A stretch of DNA of 64,000 bases from Roseovarius atlanticus (GCF_001441615.1 NZ_LAXJ01000012.1:92162-156161), one strand, 5' to 3'. Shown: positions 29,172 through 37,820, counted from the first letter of the stretch. The notes: generated from the letters alone by a model not told the origin. Program-made: numbers and translations.

Positions 29172-29780
29172 ATGATCTGGACCGTCTTCACTGGCGATAT
29201 CGTCGACTCCTCCGCCCTTTCGGCGGACCGTCTGGACGATGTCATGGCCTGTCTCGACCGGCTGTCAGATGACATCTCCGCCTGGGGCCAAGGCGCCACG
29301 GCAGCCTTCGGACGACGTGGCGGGGACGGATGGCAACTGGCGGTCAATCCGGCTGAATACACCCTTAGATCAACGCTTTACCTTCAATCCAGCCTGATGG
29401 CGTTGGAGCCGGCAGTGCAAACGCGCATCGCCGTAGCGACAGGCAAAGGCACCCTCTCCGACGCCAACCCCAACAGCGCCCACGGCCCCGCGTTCAGCGC
29501 CTCGGGCCGCCTGCTGGAAACGCTCACGGGCAACACGCTTCTCGCCCACGCCGCCGGTGGCCCGCTTGATGCCACCTACCGGCTTGCCGACCATATCGCG
29601 CAGGGCTGGACACAGGCCCAGGCCCGCGCCGTGGCCGAGATGCTGCCCCCCGGAACCGGGCCGCGCCGCGTCGCCGCCGACCGCCTTGGCATTTCCCGCC
29701 AGGCCATTGATCAGGCCCTGCACGCCGCCGGCTACCCGGCTCTGCACGATGCCCTGACACTGCTGGAGACGTCGGAATGA
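29172..29780 (+). CDS. SatD-like regulator: cyclase-like fold plus C-terminal HTH
   Basis: A 202-residue protein. Residues 1-135 read like a class III nucleotidyl cyclase fold: FTGDIVDSS (Asp9), the beta-hairpin RRGGDGWQLAV (Asp52), RIAVATGKG and HGPAFSASGRLLETL, comparable with the GP.VN.AARL segment of cyclases. Residues about 160-195 form a helix-turn-helix (RRVAADRLGISRQAIDQALHAAGY). Whether it cyclises or only binds a nucleotide is unknown. SatD-family proteins often neighbour DUF3307 genes, as here. The ATG (29172) coincides with the predicted transcription start. Confidence 0.8.
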   Translation: MIWTVFTGDIVDSSALSADRLDDVMACLDRLSDDISAWGQGATAAFGRRGGDGWQLAVNPAEYTLRSTLYLQSSLMALEPAVQTRIAVATGKGTLSDANPNSAHGPAFSASGRLLETLTGNTLLAHAAGGPLDATYRLADHIAQGWTQAQARAVAEMLPPGTGPRRVAADRLGISRQAIDQALHAAGYPALHDALTLLETSE

Positions 29781-30496
29781 TCGAGACCCTGACCGCCCTC
29801 CTCTTTGCTCATGTCCTGGCCGATTTCGTCCTGCAAACCGACTGGATCCACCGCCACAAGCGCCATTTCGGCGTCATGCTCCTACACGGGGCACTGGTAC
29901 TGGTGGCCTCCATGGCCGCGCTTGGCCATGTGCAAGCGTTGCCGGTTCTGGCACTGGCCGCCCTGCACCTGGCCATCGACTGCGCCAAAACCTACGGTAA
30001 ATTCAAAGGCCTGACGGCGTTTCTCACCGATCAGGCCCTGCACCTACTGGTGATTGTCGCCGTCGCGTTCTACGCCCCCACCCTCTGGGCCACCGGCGCC
30101 TGGGCCGACATGCCCACCCTGTTGCCGCTGATGGCGCTTCTCTCTGGCCTGATCGCGACCCTGGTCGCCGGACAATACGCCATCGGCCTGTTGATGCGCT
30201 CACATGGCGTCTTGATCCAGCAACGCGGCCTGCGCAACGGCGGCCGCCAGATCGGGCTGATCGAGCGTGGGCTGATCTTCTTTTTCGTCATGGCAAATCA
30301 ACCGATTGGCGTCGGCTTTCTGATCACGGCCAAGTCCATCCTGCGTTTCGGCACGGCCGCGCGGGATCAAAAAACGGCGGAATACGTGATCATCGGCACG
30401 CTCGCCTCCTTTGCATGGGCTTTCCTGGTGTCCGAGGCCACCCGCGCCTGGATGGAATTGCTGCCCCCGCTTGAGATTGCCGGATGGCTTGCTTAG
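29777..30496 (+). CDS. DUF3307 membrane protein
   Basis: A 239-residue integral membrane protein with about six helices. The signature HVLADFVLQTDWIHRHKRHF near the N-terminus and ALHLAIDCAKTYGKFKG (about 55-75) are the conserved DUF3307 motifs, rich in His/Asp and close to the membrane face. The ATG overlaps the SatD-like stop (ATGA), so production is coupled. Its function is unknown in the family. Confidence 0.88.
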   Translation: MIETLTALLFAHVLADFVLQTDWIHRHKRHFGVMLLHGALVLVASMAALGHVQALPVLALAALHLAIDCAKTYGKFKGLTAFLTDQALHLLVIVAVAFYAPTLWATGAWADMPTLLPLMALLSGLIATLVAGQYAIGLLMRSHGVLIQQRGLRNGGRQIGLIERGLIFFFVMANQPIGVGFLITAKSILRFGTAARDQKTAEYVIIGTLASFAWAFLVSEATRAWMELLPPLEIAGWLA

Positions 30497-30528
30497 ATTG
30501 AGGGCAACGCAGCGAGAAAGGCAGCACC

Positions 30529-30879
30529 ATGTTCGGAATTCCAGGCAAGCAGGCGGTCACCATGACCCCCAAAGCGGCGTCGATGATTGCCCGCCTGATG
30601 GACAAGGACGGCCACCAGGGCCTGCGCATCGGCGTCAAGAAAGGCGGCTGCGCGGGCATGGAATACACCATGGACTACGTGACCGAGGTCGATCCCAACG
30701 ACGAGGTGGTCGAGCAGGACGGCGCCCGCGTCATGATCGCGCCGATGGCGCAGATGTTCCTCTTCGGGACCGAGATCGACTACCAGACCTCGCTTCTGGA
30801 ATCGGGCTTCGTGTTCAATAACCCCAACGTCACCGAGGCGTGCGGCTGCGGCGAGTCGATCAAGTTCGAAGGCATGTAG
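30529..30879 (+). CDS. sufA: A-type Fe-S carrier (HesB/IscA/SufA)
   Basis: A 116-residue A-type carrier. The three Fe-S cysteines are in KKGGCAGMEY and EACGCGES near the C-terminus, and the N-terminal MTPKAASMIARLMDKDGHQGLRIGVK is typical. It transfers Fe-S clusters to apoproteins. AAAGG precedes the ATG. With sufT it brackets the SatD/DUF3307 pair, which looks inserted into a two-gene Fe-S locus. The symbol is by family; isc and suf carriers cannot be separated by sequence alone. Confidence 0.88.
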   Translation: MFGIPGKQAVTMTPKAASMIARLMDKDGHQGLRIGVKKGGCAGMEYTMDYVTEVDPNDEVVEQDGARVMIAPMAQMFLFGTEIDYQTSLLESGFVFNNPNVTEACGCGESIKFEGM

Positions 30880-30938
30880 CCGTTGCCCCGCCCGGCGCAA
30901 GCCGCTACCACTCCGGTCAATTAACCCGGAGGTAAGGA

Positions 30939-31691
30939 ATGGCGCGTAAGCTGGCGGCTGGTAACTGGAAGATGAACGGCACGCGCGGTGCCTTGCAGGA
31001 ATTGTCCGCTCTCGCACAGGCGCATCCCGATCCGTCCGTGGACATCCTCATCTGTCCGCCCGCCACGCTGATACATCCGGCTGCGGCGCTTATGGCGGAC
31101 TCGTCCGTTCAGATCGGCGGACAGGATTGTCACGCGCAGGTCAGTGGCGCCCATACCGGCGATATCTCTGCCGAAATGCTGGCCGACGCCGGCGCCAGCA
31201 GCGTCATCCTCGGACATTCCGAACGGCGCGAAGATCACGGCGAAAGCAGCGACGCCGTCAACGCCAAGATCCGCGCGGCCCACGCCGCCGGGCTGGTCGC
31301 AATCGTCTGCGTGGGCGAGTCGCTGTCTCAGCGCGACGCGGCCAACACGCTTGATATCATCGGCGGGCAGCTCGCCACATCCCTGCCAGATGCCTGCACC
31401 GCGGCCAATACGGTGATCGCCTACGAGCCGATCTGGGCCATCGGCACCGGCAAGGTGCCCACGACCGAACAGATCGACGAAGTTCACGATTTCATCCGCA
31501 CCCACATGATCCGCCGCTTCGGCGAGGCCGAGGGCGGCGCAATGCCCCTGCTCTACGGCGGATCGGTGAAGCCCGACAACGCCGCCGAGATTTTCGCCAC
31601 CGACAATGTCGACGGCGCCCTCGTCGGCGGCGCAAGCCTCAAGGCCGCGGATTTCTCGCCCATTATCAAGGCATTGGAGCAATCGACCTGA
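30939..31691 (+). CDS. tpiA: Triosephosphate isomerase
   Basis: A 250-residue TIM barrel interconverting DHAP and glyceraldehyde-3-phosphate. Visible motifs: AGNWKMNG (Lys), ILGHSERRE (His), [12 protein letters not shown] (catalytic Glu and the loop) and [11 protein letters not shown] (phosphate binding). A good ribosome site (GGAGGTAAGG) precedes the ATG. It converges on the Lrp-type gene with a 4-base gap. Confidence 0.97.
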   Translation: MARKLAAGNWKMNGTRGALQELSALAQAHPDPSVDILICPPATLIHPAAALMADSSVQIGGQDCHAQVSGAHTGDISAEMLADAGASSVILGHSERREDHGESSDAVNAKIRAAHAAGLVAIVCVGESLSQRDAANTLDIIGGQLATSLPDACTAANTVIAYEPIWAIGTGKVPTTEQIDEVHDFIRTHMIRRFGEAEGGAMPLLYGGSVKPDNAAEIFATDNVDGALVGGASLKAADFSPIIKALEQST

Positions 31692-31695
31692 TCGT

Positions 31696-32157
31696 CTAGA
31701 CCGGCAACATCGTCGTCGACTTGATCTCTTCCATCGACAAGAGCGCGGTGACGTTGTGCACTTTCACCTCTGAAATCAGCGCCTGGTAGAAGGTGTCATA
31801 GGCCCGCGCGTTGCTGACCACGACCTTCAGGATATAGTCAATATCACCCGCCAGCCGGTGCGCCTCCATCACCTCCGGCCGGGTTCTCAGAGCATTCAGA
31901 AACCTGTCCTGCCACTCCTTATCGTGCTCTGACGTGCGGATCAGGACAAAGAAACAGGCCTCCAGACCCAGGGCCTCGGGATCCAGCAAAAAAGTCTGCT
32001 GGCGGATCACCCCGCCTTCCCGCATCTTGCGAATCCGGTTCCATACCGGCGTCTTCGAACTGCCCACGGATTTGGCGATATCGTCCAGCGACTGCCCCCC
32101 GTCCTTTTGCAGTTCCAAGAGGATTTTCCGATCCAGTTCGTCAAGGCGAACACTCAT
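31696..32157 (-). CDS. Lrp/AsnC-family transcriptional regulator
   Basis: A 153-residue regulator with an N-terminal winged helix (LDELDRKILLELQKDGGQSLDDIAKSVGSSKTPVWNRIRKM) and a C-terminal RAM ligand domain (FVLIRTSEHDKEWQDRF, AHRLAGDIDYILKVVV). The start MSVRLDELD at 32157 is preferred over an in-frame upstream ATG that adds nine residues. It is divergent from cysG across 146 bases, so it may control the sulfate-assimilation operon as well as itself; that is inference from position. Confidence 0.9.
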   Translation of the reverse strand: MSVRLDELDRKILLELQKDGGQSLDDIAKSVGSSKTPVWNRIRKMREGGVIRQQTFLLDPEALGLEACFFVLIRTSEHDKEWQDRFLNALRTRPEVMEAHRLAGDIDYILKVVVSNARAYDTFYQALISEVKVHNVTALLSMEEIKSTTMLPV

Positions 32158-32303
32158 TCCACAATTTCCCTTTTCCCGGAACACGCCCTGTCCACTGAAT
32201 GCATTTTGGAACGCATGTCCTTATTCGCACCGACCAGTGGCGCAATACCGGGAATATTTTCTATATCTAAGGGCAAGTCAATCGCAGCCGGAGGCCAGCC
32301 CCC

Positions 32304-33698
32304 GTGAAACATTTTCCCATCTTCGTCGCGCTCGAGGGCCGTCGCGTCGTACTGTCCGGCGGCGGTGACGCGGCCCTGGCCAAGCTGCGCCTGCTGCTGA
32401 AAACCGAAGCGCACCTGACGGTGTTCGCCCCGTCTCCCGCGCAAGAAATCGAAGACTGGCACGCCGCCGGCAAACTGCGCCTCGTGCGTCGCGCGATGGA
32501 GCCCGGCGACACGACCTGTGCCGTGCTCTTCTATGCCGCGGACGAGGACGACGCCGAGGATGCCCGCACCTCCGCCATCGCCCGCGCCGATGGCGCGCTC
32601 GTGAACATCGTCGACAACCTGCAAGACAGCGCCTTCATCACCCCCGCCATCGTCGATCGTGACCCCGTAACCGTCGCCATCGGCACCGAGGGGGCGGCCC
32701 CCGTTCTGGCCCGCGCGATCAAGGCTGACCTCGAAGCGCGCCTGCCGGCCACGCTGGGCACCCTCGCGCGCATCGGCAAGGCGTTCCGCAAGGCGGTCGA
32801 GGTGCTGCCCATGGGCCGCAAACGCCGCGACTTCTGGTCGGAGTACTATTTCGGCACCGGCCCGCGTGCGATGGATGAAGGCGGCGAAGAGGCCGTCAAC
32901 AACGCCCTGCCCGCCCTTCTCGACACACATGTGAAGGCCGAAGAGCGCCAGGGTCACGTCGCGTTCGTCGGCGCCGGCCCCGGTGATCCGGAACTGCTGA
33001 CCCTCAAGGCCCGCAAGGCGCTCGATGCCGCCGACGTGGTTATCCACGACCGCTTGGTGACGCCCGAAGTCCTTGAGCTTGCCCGCCGCGAAGCGACGCT
33101 TATCGACGCCGGCAAGACCGGCTTTGGCCCGTCGATGTCGCAGGAGGAGATCAACGCGCTAATCGTCGAGCACGCCGCCACCGGCGCGCAGGTGGTGCGC
33201 CTGAAAGGTGGCGATCCGACCGTCTTCGGCCGCCTCGACGAAGAAATCGACGCGGTCGATGCCGCCGGGATCGGCTGGCACATCGTGCCCGGGATCACCG
33301 CCGCCTCGGCCGGTGTGGCCGCCATCGGCCAAAGCCTGACCAAGCGCCAACGCAATGCAGCGGTGCGTTTCGTCACCGGCCATGACATGAAGGGCTATGC
33401 CGAGCAGGACTGGGCCGCCCTCGCCCAACCCGGCGAGGTGGCCGCGATCTACATGGGCAAGAAGTCCAGCCGATTTATCCAGGGCCGCCTGCTGATGCAC
33501 GGCGCCGACCGCGCCACACCTGTTAGCATCGTCGAGAACGCCTCGCGCCCGGAACAGCGCATCGTCGCCACCACCGTGGCCCGCATGGCGCAGGATCTGG
33601 AAGCCGCCGATCTCGACGGCCCCGCCCTCACCTTCATCGGCCTGGCACCGCGTGCCGCCGAGGCAAGCCTTTCCCTCTCGACCCAGGAGTTCGCCTGA
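32304..33698 (+). CDS. cysG: Siroheme synthase (multifunctional CysG)
   Basis: A 464-residue fusion. Residues 1-200 are precorrin-2 dehydrogenase/ferrochelatase (FVALEGRRVVLSGGGDAALAKLRLLL), and residues 210-460 are uroporphyrinogen-III C-methyltransferase (GHVAFVGAGPGDPELLTLKARKAL, DAGKTGFG, VVRLKGGDPTVFGR, VPGITAASA). It makes siroheme, the cofactor of the sulfite reductase encoded two genes on. GTG 32304 is preceded by CGGAGG at 9 bases. Its stop overlaps the DUF2849 start. This is the first gene of the sulfur operon. Confidence 0.97.
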   Translation: MKHFPIFVALEGRRVVLSGGGDAALAKLRLLLKTEAHLTVFAPSPAQEIEDWHAAGKLRLVRRAMEPGDTTCAVLFYAADEDDAEDARTSAIARADGALVNIVDNLQDSAFITPAIVDRDPVTVAIGTEGAAPVLARAIKADLEARLPATLGTLARIGKAFRKAVEVLPMGRKRRDFWSEYYFGTGPRAMDEGGEEAVNNALPALLDTHVKAEERQGHVAFVGAGPGDPELLTLKARKALDAADVVIHDRLVTPEVLELARREATLIDAGKTGFGPSMSQEEINALIVEHAATGAQVVRLKGGDPTVFGRLDEEIDAVDAAGIGWHIVPGITAASAGVAAIGQSLTKRQRNAAVRFVTGHDMKGYAEQDWAALAQPGEVAAIYMGKKSSRFIQGRLLMHGADRATPVSIVENASRPEQRIVATTVARMAQDLEAADLDGPALTFIGLAPRAAEASLSLSTQEFA

Positions 33699-34000
33699 TG
33701 CCCAGAGAATTCACGCCCAAGGTCGTCACGGCCAATGCACTGCTGGAAGGCGACGTCGTCTATCAAACCGCCGACGACCGCTGGTCGCGGCACCTGTCCG
33801 AGGCCGAGCTGATCACCGACGAAGCGCTCGCCAAGCTGCGGTTGGCACAGGCCGAAGGGCAGCCCGAGCTCGTTGTCGGGGCCTATCTGGCTGACGCGAA
33901 ACCCTCCCAAAACGGCCCGCAGCCCACGCATTTCCGCGAGGAGTTCCGCCGAACCGGGCCGTCCAACTATCACCATGGCAAGCAAGCCGAGGTAAACTGA
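33698..34000 (+). CDS. DUF2849 protein of sulfite-reductase operons
   Basis: A 100-residue soluble protein (ANALLEGDVVYQTADDRWSRHLSEAEL..., then THFREEFRRTGPSNY). DUF2849 proteins are nearly always beside cysI-type genes in alphaproteobacteria; no biochemical role is established. It overlaps the neighbours on both sides by one base, so it is tightly coupled and probably needed in balance with CysI. Confidence 0.9.
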   Translation: MPREFTPKVVTANALLEGDVVYQTADDRWSRHLSEAELITDEALAKLRLAQAEGQPELVVGAYLADAKPSQNGPQPTHFREEFRRTGPSNYHHGKQAEVN

Positions 34001-35667
34001 TGTATTCCTATTCCGAATTCGACGCGGCATTTGTCGCCGAGCGCAACCGCCAGTTCCGCGCCCAGGTCGAGCGCCGCATCGACGGCAGCCTCACCGAGGA
34101 CGAGTTCAAGCCGCTGCGCCTGATGAACGGCCTCTACCTGCAACTGCACGCCTACATGCTGCGCGTGGCCATCCCCTACGGCACGCTCAACGCGCGCCAG
34201 ATGCGCCAGCTGGCCCATATCGCCGAGACGTGGGACAAGGGGTACGGCCATTTCACCACGCGCCAGAACATCCAGTTCAACTGGCCGGAACTGCGCGACG
34301 TGCCCGAGATTCTCGACGCCTTGGCCGAGGTCGAGATGCACGCCATCCAGACCTCGGGCAACACCATCCGCAACGTGACCGCCGACCATTTCGCCGGCGC
34401 CGCCGAGGACGAGATCGCCGATCCGCGCCCGGTGGCCGAACTCTTGCGGCAGTGGTCCACCGACCACCCCGAATTCCAGTTCCTGCCACGCAAGTTCAAG
34501 ATCGCTGTCACAGGAAGCCCGAATGACCGCGCCGTGATCAAGGCGCACGATATCGGCATCCAGATCGTCGAGCGTGAGGGCGAGATCGGCTACCGTGTTC
34601 TCGTCGGCGGTGGCCTTGGCCGGACGCCGATGATCGGCAAGGTGCTGTCCGATTTCGTCAGCCAGGAAGACCTGCTGCCCTATATCGAGGCCACGGTCAG
34701 CGTCTGGAACCTGCTCGGCCGCCGCGACAACAAGTACAAGTCGCGCATCAAGATCACCGTGCACGAGCACGGCATCGACGACATCCGCGCCCGTGTGCAG
34801 GAACGGTTCGAGATTGTTCGCCCCGCGTTCAGCGGCATCGACGTCGCTCTCTTCGAAGACATCAAGACCGCCTTCGCGCCGCCGGCGTTTCGGAAGGACG
34901 GCACCGAGGTGTTCGAGACCACGTACAAGACCGACCCGATCTTCCGATCCTGGGCCGACACGAACCTCGTCGCCCACAAGGCGCCGGGATATTCAATCGT
35001 CCAGATCAGCCTCAAGTCCCATGGCGCCACGCCGGGCGACGCCACGGCGGACCAGATGCGGGTGATGGCCGACCTTGCCGAGTTCTACGGCCATGACGAG
35101 CTGCGCATCAGCCACGAGCAGAACGTGATCCTGCCGCATGTGCACAAGTCCGACCTGCCCGCGCTGCACGCCATTCTGAAAAAGCACGGGCTGGCGACGG
35201 CGAATATCGGCCTGATCTCGGATATCATCGCCTGCCCCGGCATGGATTACTGCGCGCTGGCCACGGCGCGCTCCATCCCGATCGCCCAGCAGATCGCGAC
35301 CCGCTTCGACGAGTTGAAGCTGGAGCATGATATCGGCGAACTGAAGATCAAGATCTCGGGCTGCATCAACGCCTGCGGCCACCACCATGTGGGCCATATC
35401 GGCATCCTCGGGCTCGACCGTGCAGGCGTCGAAAATTACCAGATCACGCTGGGTGGCGACCACACCCAGAACGCGGCCCTGGGCGAACGCACGGGCCCCG
35501 GCTTCTCGGCGGACGAGATCATCCCGGCCGTCGAGCGGATCGTCGAGACCTATCTCGATCAGCGACAGGGCCGGGACGAGACGTTCCTGGAATTCTACCG
35601 CCGTGTCGGCATGGCGCCGTTCAAGACCGCCCTCTACGAACAGGAAAAGGCCTATGCTGCAGAGTAA
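34000..35667 (+). CDS. cysI: Sulfite reductase hemoprotein (nitrite/sulfite reductase family)
   Basis: A 555-residue siroheme/[4Fe-4S] reductase of the ferredoxin-type nitrite/sulfite family. Cluster ligands appear as CPGMDYCALATARS and GCINACGHHHVGHIG (C-x5-C ... C-x3-C). The ATG overlaps the DUF2849 stop, and cysH begins 14 bases before its end. It reduces sulfite to sulfide with six electrons. The flavoprotein partner CysJ is missing; the Fpr gene in the same operon is a plausible electron route. The family includes nitrite reductases; the operon partners argue for sulfite. Confidence 0.93.
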   Translation: MYSYSEFDAAFVAERNRQFRAQVERRIDGSLTEDEFKPLRLMNGLYLQLHAYMLRVAIPYGTLNARQMRQLAHIAETWDKGYGHFTTRQNIQFNWPELRDVPEILDALAEVEMHAIQTSGNTIRNVTADHFAGAAEDEIADPRPVAELLRQWSTDHPEFQFLPRKFKIAVTGSPNDRAVIKAHDIGIQIVEREGEIGYRVLVGGGLGRTPMIGKVLSDFVSQEDLLPYIEATVSVWNLLGRRDNKYKSRIKITVHEHGIDDIRARVQERFEIVRPAFSGIDVALFEDIKTAFAPPAFRKDGTEVFETTYKTDPIFRSWADTNLVAHKAPGYSIVQISLKSHGATPGDATADQMRVMADLAEFYGHDELRISHEQNVILPHVHKSDLPALHAILKKHGLATANIGLISDIIACPGMDYCALATARSIPIAQQIATRFDELKLEHDIGELKIKISGCINACGHHHVGHIGILGLDRAGVENYQITLGGDHTQNAALGERTGPGFSADEIIPAVERIVETYLDQRQGRDETFLEFYRRVGMAPFKTALYEQEKAYAAE

Positions 35668-36400
35668 GATCGACACCAGCCTGCCGACCCGCGTCTCGGG
35701 TCTGAACGAGTGGTATCGCCTGAACTCCGCGACCGCCGTGCTGCGCCACGCGCTGGCCAGCCCCGAGGCGGGCAAGCTGGCGCTCGTGTCCAGCTTCGGC
35801 GCGGAATCCGTGGTGCTTCTGCACATGATTTCGGTGCTGAAACGCGACACGCCGGTGATCTTTCTGGATACCGAGATGCTGTTTGCCGAAACGCTGGTCT
35901 ACCAACAGGAACTGGCCGAGCGGCTGGGTCTGAAGGACCTGCGCATCATTCGTCCTGACCCCTCGGAGGTGGCCAAGCAAGACCCGAACGCGGACTTGCA
36001 CCAATCCGACACCGACGCCTGCTGCACCATGCGCAAGACGGTGCCTCTGCAATACGCGCTGCAAGGGTTCGACGGCTGGATCACCGGGCGCAAACGCTAT
36101 CACGGTGGTGACCGCGCGGCGCTTGATTTCTTCGAGACCGAAGAGTCCACGGGCCGGATGAAGGTCAACCCGCTGGCGCATTGGACCCGGGAAGACGTGC
36201 AGACCTACATGGAAGAAAACCGCCTGCCCCGGCATCCGCTGGTGGCGCAAGGCTATCCGTCCATCGGGTGCAAACCCTGCACCAGCCGCGTGGCCGCCGG
36301 CGAAGACGCCCGCGCGGGCCGCTGGCGCGGCACCGAAAAATCCGAGTGCGGCATTCATTTCGTCAACGGAAAACCCGTCAGAACAGGAGAAACGGCATGA
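35654..36400 (+). CDS. cysH: APS/PAPS reductase, [4Fe-4S] (APS) type
   Basis: A 248-residue thioredoxin-dependent reductase giving sulfite. The cluster motif CC...CxxC is present (TDACCTMRKTVPL and IGCKPCTSR), with the catalytic Cys in SECGIHF near the end; PAPS-specific enzymes lack the cluster cysteines, so this one should use APS directly. SSFGAESVVLLHM is the nucleotide-binding motif. The start at 35654 lies inside the end of cysI, and the stop overlaps the DUF934 start. Confidence 0.95.
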   Translation: MLQSKIDTSLPTRVSGLNEWYRLNSATAVLRHALASPEAGKLALVSSFGAESVVLLHMISVLKRDTPVIFLDTEMLFAETLVYQQELAERLGLKDLRIIRPDPSEVAKQDPNADLHQSDTDACCTMRKTVPLQYALQGFDGWITGRKRYHGGDRAALDFFETEESTGRMKVNPLAHWTREDVQTYMEENRLPRHPLVAQGYPSIGCKPCTSRVAAGEDARAGRWRGTEKSECGIHFVNGKPVRTGETA

Positions 36401-36828
36401 GCGTTATCGTGACCGATCAAGGCTTTACAAGCGACGACTGGGGCGGCCCCATCGCCGCGCTGAACGACGCGCATCCTGGTTGTGCCATCGATCTTGCGTC
36501 CAGCAACGACCCCAATGAGCTGGCCGGGCGGCTTTCGGACATCCCGATGATCCGCGTCGACTTTCCCAGCTTTTCCGACGGGCGCGGCTTCACCATCGCG
36601 CGGCAACTCCGGCTGATGGGCTTCAAGGGGCGCCTGCGGGCGCGCGGCCATGTCATCGCCGACCAGTACGCGATGGCGCGCCGGGCCGGTTTCGACGAGG
36701 TCGAAATCTCGGACGACTTGGCCCAACGACAGCCCGAGGACCAATGGCTGTTCCGGGCGAATTGGCAGGCGCATGACTACCAGGCGCGCCTGCGCGGGGC
36801 CGAACGCGGCAGAATTCCCGCCGAATAA
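36397..36828 (+). CDS. DUF934 protein of sulfate-assimilation operons
   Basis: A 143-residue soluble protein (VDFPSFSDGRGFTIARQLRLMGFKGRLRARGHVIADQYAMARRAGFDEVEIS), the DUF934 signature. It is constantly linked with cysI/cysH in proteobacteria, with no known activity. ATG 36397 overlaps the cysH stop by four bases and has AGGAG before it. Confidence 0.9.
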   Translation: MSVIVTDQGFTSDDWGGPIAALNDAHPGCAIDLASSNDPNELAGRLSDIPMIRVDFPSFSDGRGFTIARQLRLMGFKGRLRARGHVIADQYAMARRAGFDEVEISDDLAQRQPEDQWLFRANWQAHDYQARLRGAERGRIPAE

Positions 36829-36860
36829 CCCCTGTCATCTGACCTGAATCAAAGTATACG

Positions 36861-36889
36861 AGGAGACGCCCGGGCTAAGACCCCGGGCG
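36861..36889 (+). promoter_or_regulatory. Shine-Dalgarno followed by a perfect hairpin in the fpr leader
   Basis: AGGAGA (36861-36866) is followed at once by CGCCCGGG-CTAAGAC-CCCGGGCG (36867-36889), an 8-bp perfect stem. The fpr ATG is at 36900, 34 bases from the AGGAG, but only about 11 if the hairpin is folded out. No other start lies nearer in frame. A partial FNR-like dyad (CTGAC-CTGA-ATCAA, 36839-36852) lies just upstream. Confidence 0.5.
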
Positions 36890-36899
36890 ATGATTGCTG

Positions 36900-37745
36900 A
36901 TGAACGAGACCGTGACCGTGACCGAAGCGAAACCCGTCAAAGTCCCCACCCTGCCCGACGCCCAGACCGTGACGGCGGTCAAGCACTGGACCGACCGGCT
37001 GTTTTCCTTCCGCACCACCCGACCCGCCAGCCTGCGCTTCCGCTCGGGCGAGTTCGTGATGATCGGGCTGATGCAGAAAGACGAAAAGACCGGCAAGGAA
37101 AAGCCACTGCTGCGGGCGTATTCCATCGCTTCGCCCTCGTGGGATGACGAGCTGGAATTCTACTCGATCAAGGTGCAGGACGGCCCCCTGACCAGCCGGT
37201 TGCAGCACATCCAGCCGGGCGACGAGATCATCCTGCGGCCCAAGCCCGTGGGTACGCTGGTGCATGACGCCCTTTTGCCAGGCAAACGGCTATGGCTCTT
37301 TGCCACCGGCACCGGCTTTGCGCCTTTCGCCTCGCTGCTGCGCGACCCGCAGACCTATACCGATTACGACGAGGTGATCATCACCCATACCTGCCGCGAA
37401 GTGGGCGAGCTGACATATGGCAAGGAGCTGATCGACGGCATCCGCACAGACGAAATCTTGGAAGAGCTGATCGGCGAAGGCTTCCACGAAAAGCTGCGGT
37501 ACTATCCCACGACCACGCGGGAAGAGAGCGCCAAGATGGGCCGGATCACCGACCTGATGCGCAAGGGCGAGGTGTTCGAGGACTTGGGCGTCGAGCCCCT
37601 TACGCCCGAGATCGACCGCGCGATGGTGTGTGGCAACCTGGCCTTCAATCTCGAGATCAAGGAAATGCTGGAGGAATACGGCCTGCGCGAGGGCGCCAAC
37701 TCCGATCCGAAGGAATACGTGGTCGAGAAAGCGTTTCTCGACTAG
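36900..37745 (+). CDS. fpr: Ferredoxin/flavodoxin-NADP+ reductase
   Basis: A 281-residue FAD enzyme of the bacterial FPR type. The FAD motif is LLRAYSIASPSWDD (RxYS), the NADP-binding GTGFAPFASLLRDP, and the C-terminal MVCGNLAFNLEIKEMLEEYGLREGANSDPKEYVVEKAFLD, whose extended tail is characteristic. It moves electrons between NADPH and ferredoxin/flavodoxin, probably feeding the sulfite reductase, and may also act in oxidative stress. A TTG two codons upstream is possible but ATG 36900 is preferred. The leader contains the hairpin described separately. Confidence 0.93.
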   Translation: MNETVTVTEAKPVKVPTLPDAQTVTAVKHWTDRLFSFRTTRPASLRFRSGEFVMIGLMQKDEKTGKEKPLLRAYSIASPSWDDELEFYSIKVQDGPLTSRLQHIQPGDEIILRPKPVGTLVHDALLPGKRLWLFATGTGFAPFASLLRDPQTYTDYDEVIITHTCREVGELTYGKELIDGIRTDEILEELIGEGFHEKLRYYPTTTREESAKMGRITDLMRKGEVFEDLGVEPLTPEIDRAMVCGNLAFNLEIKEMLEEYGLREGANSDPKEYVVEKAFLD

Positions 37746-37769
37746 ACTTTTTTCCGCCCCCGAAAAAGA

Positions 37770-37799
37770 AACCCGCGCTGATTGCAGCGCGGGTTTTAT
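37770..37799. terminator. Bidirectional rho-independent terminator
   Basis: An 11-bp stem (AACCCGCGCTG / CAGCGCGGGTT) with a 4-base loop ATTG, followed by TTTTA on the plus strand and preceded by a long A run that becomes a T tract on the minus strand. It ends fpr and also the convergent Ala-rich gene. Confidence 0.9.
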
Positions 37800-37820
37800 C
37801 GTTTCAGACGGCTGGTGCGG

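Noticed and set aside
36839..36852. FNR box upstream of fpr (CTGAC-CTGA-ATCAA)
   Set aside because: Only one half-site fits the FNR consensus fully; recorded as a note, not called as a site.
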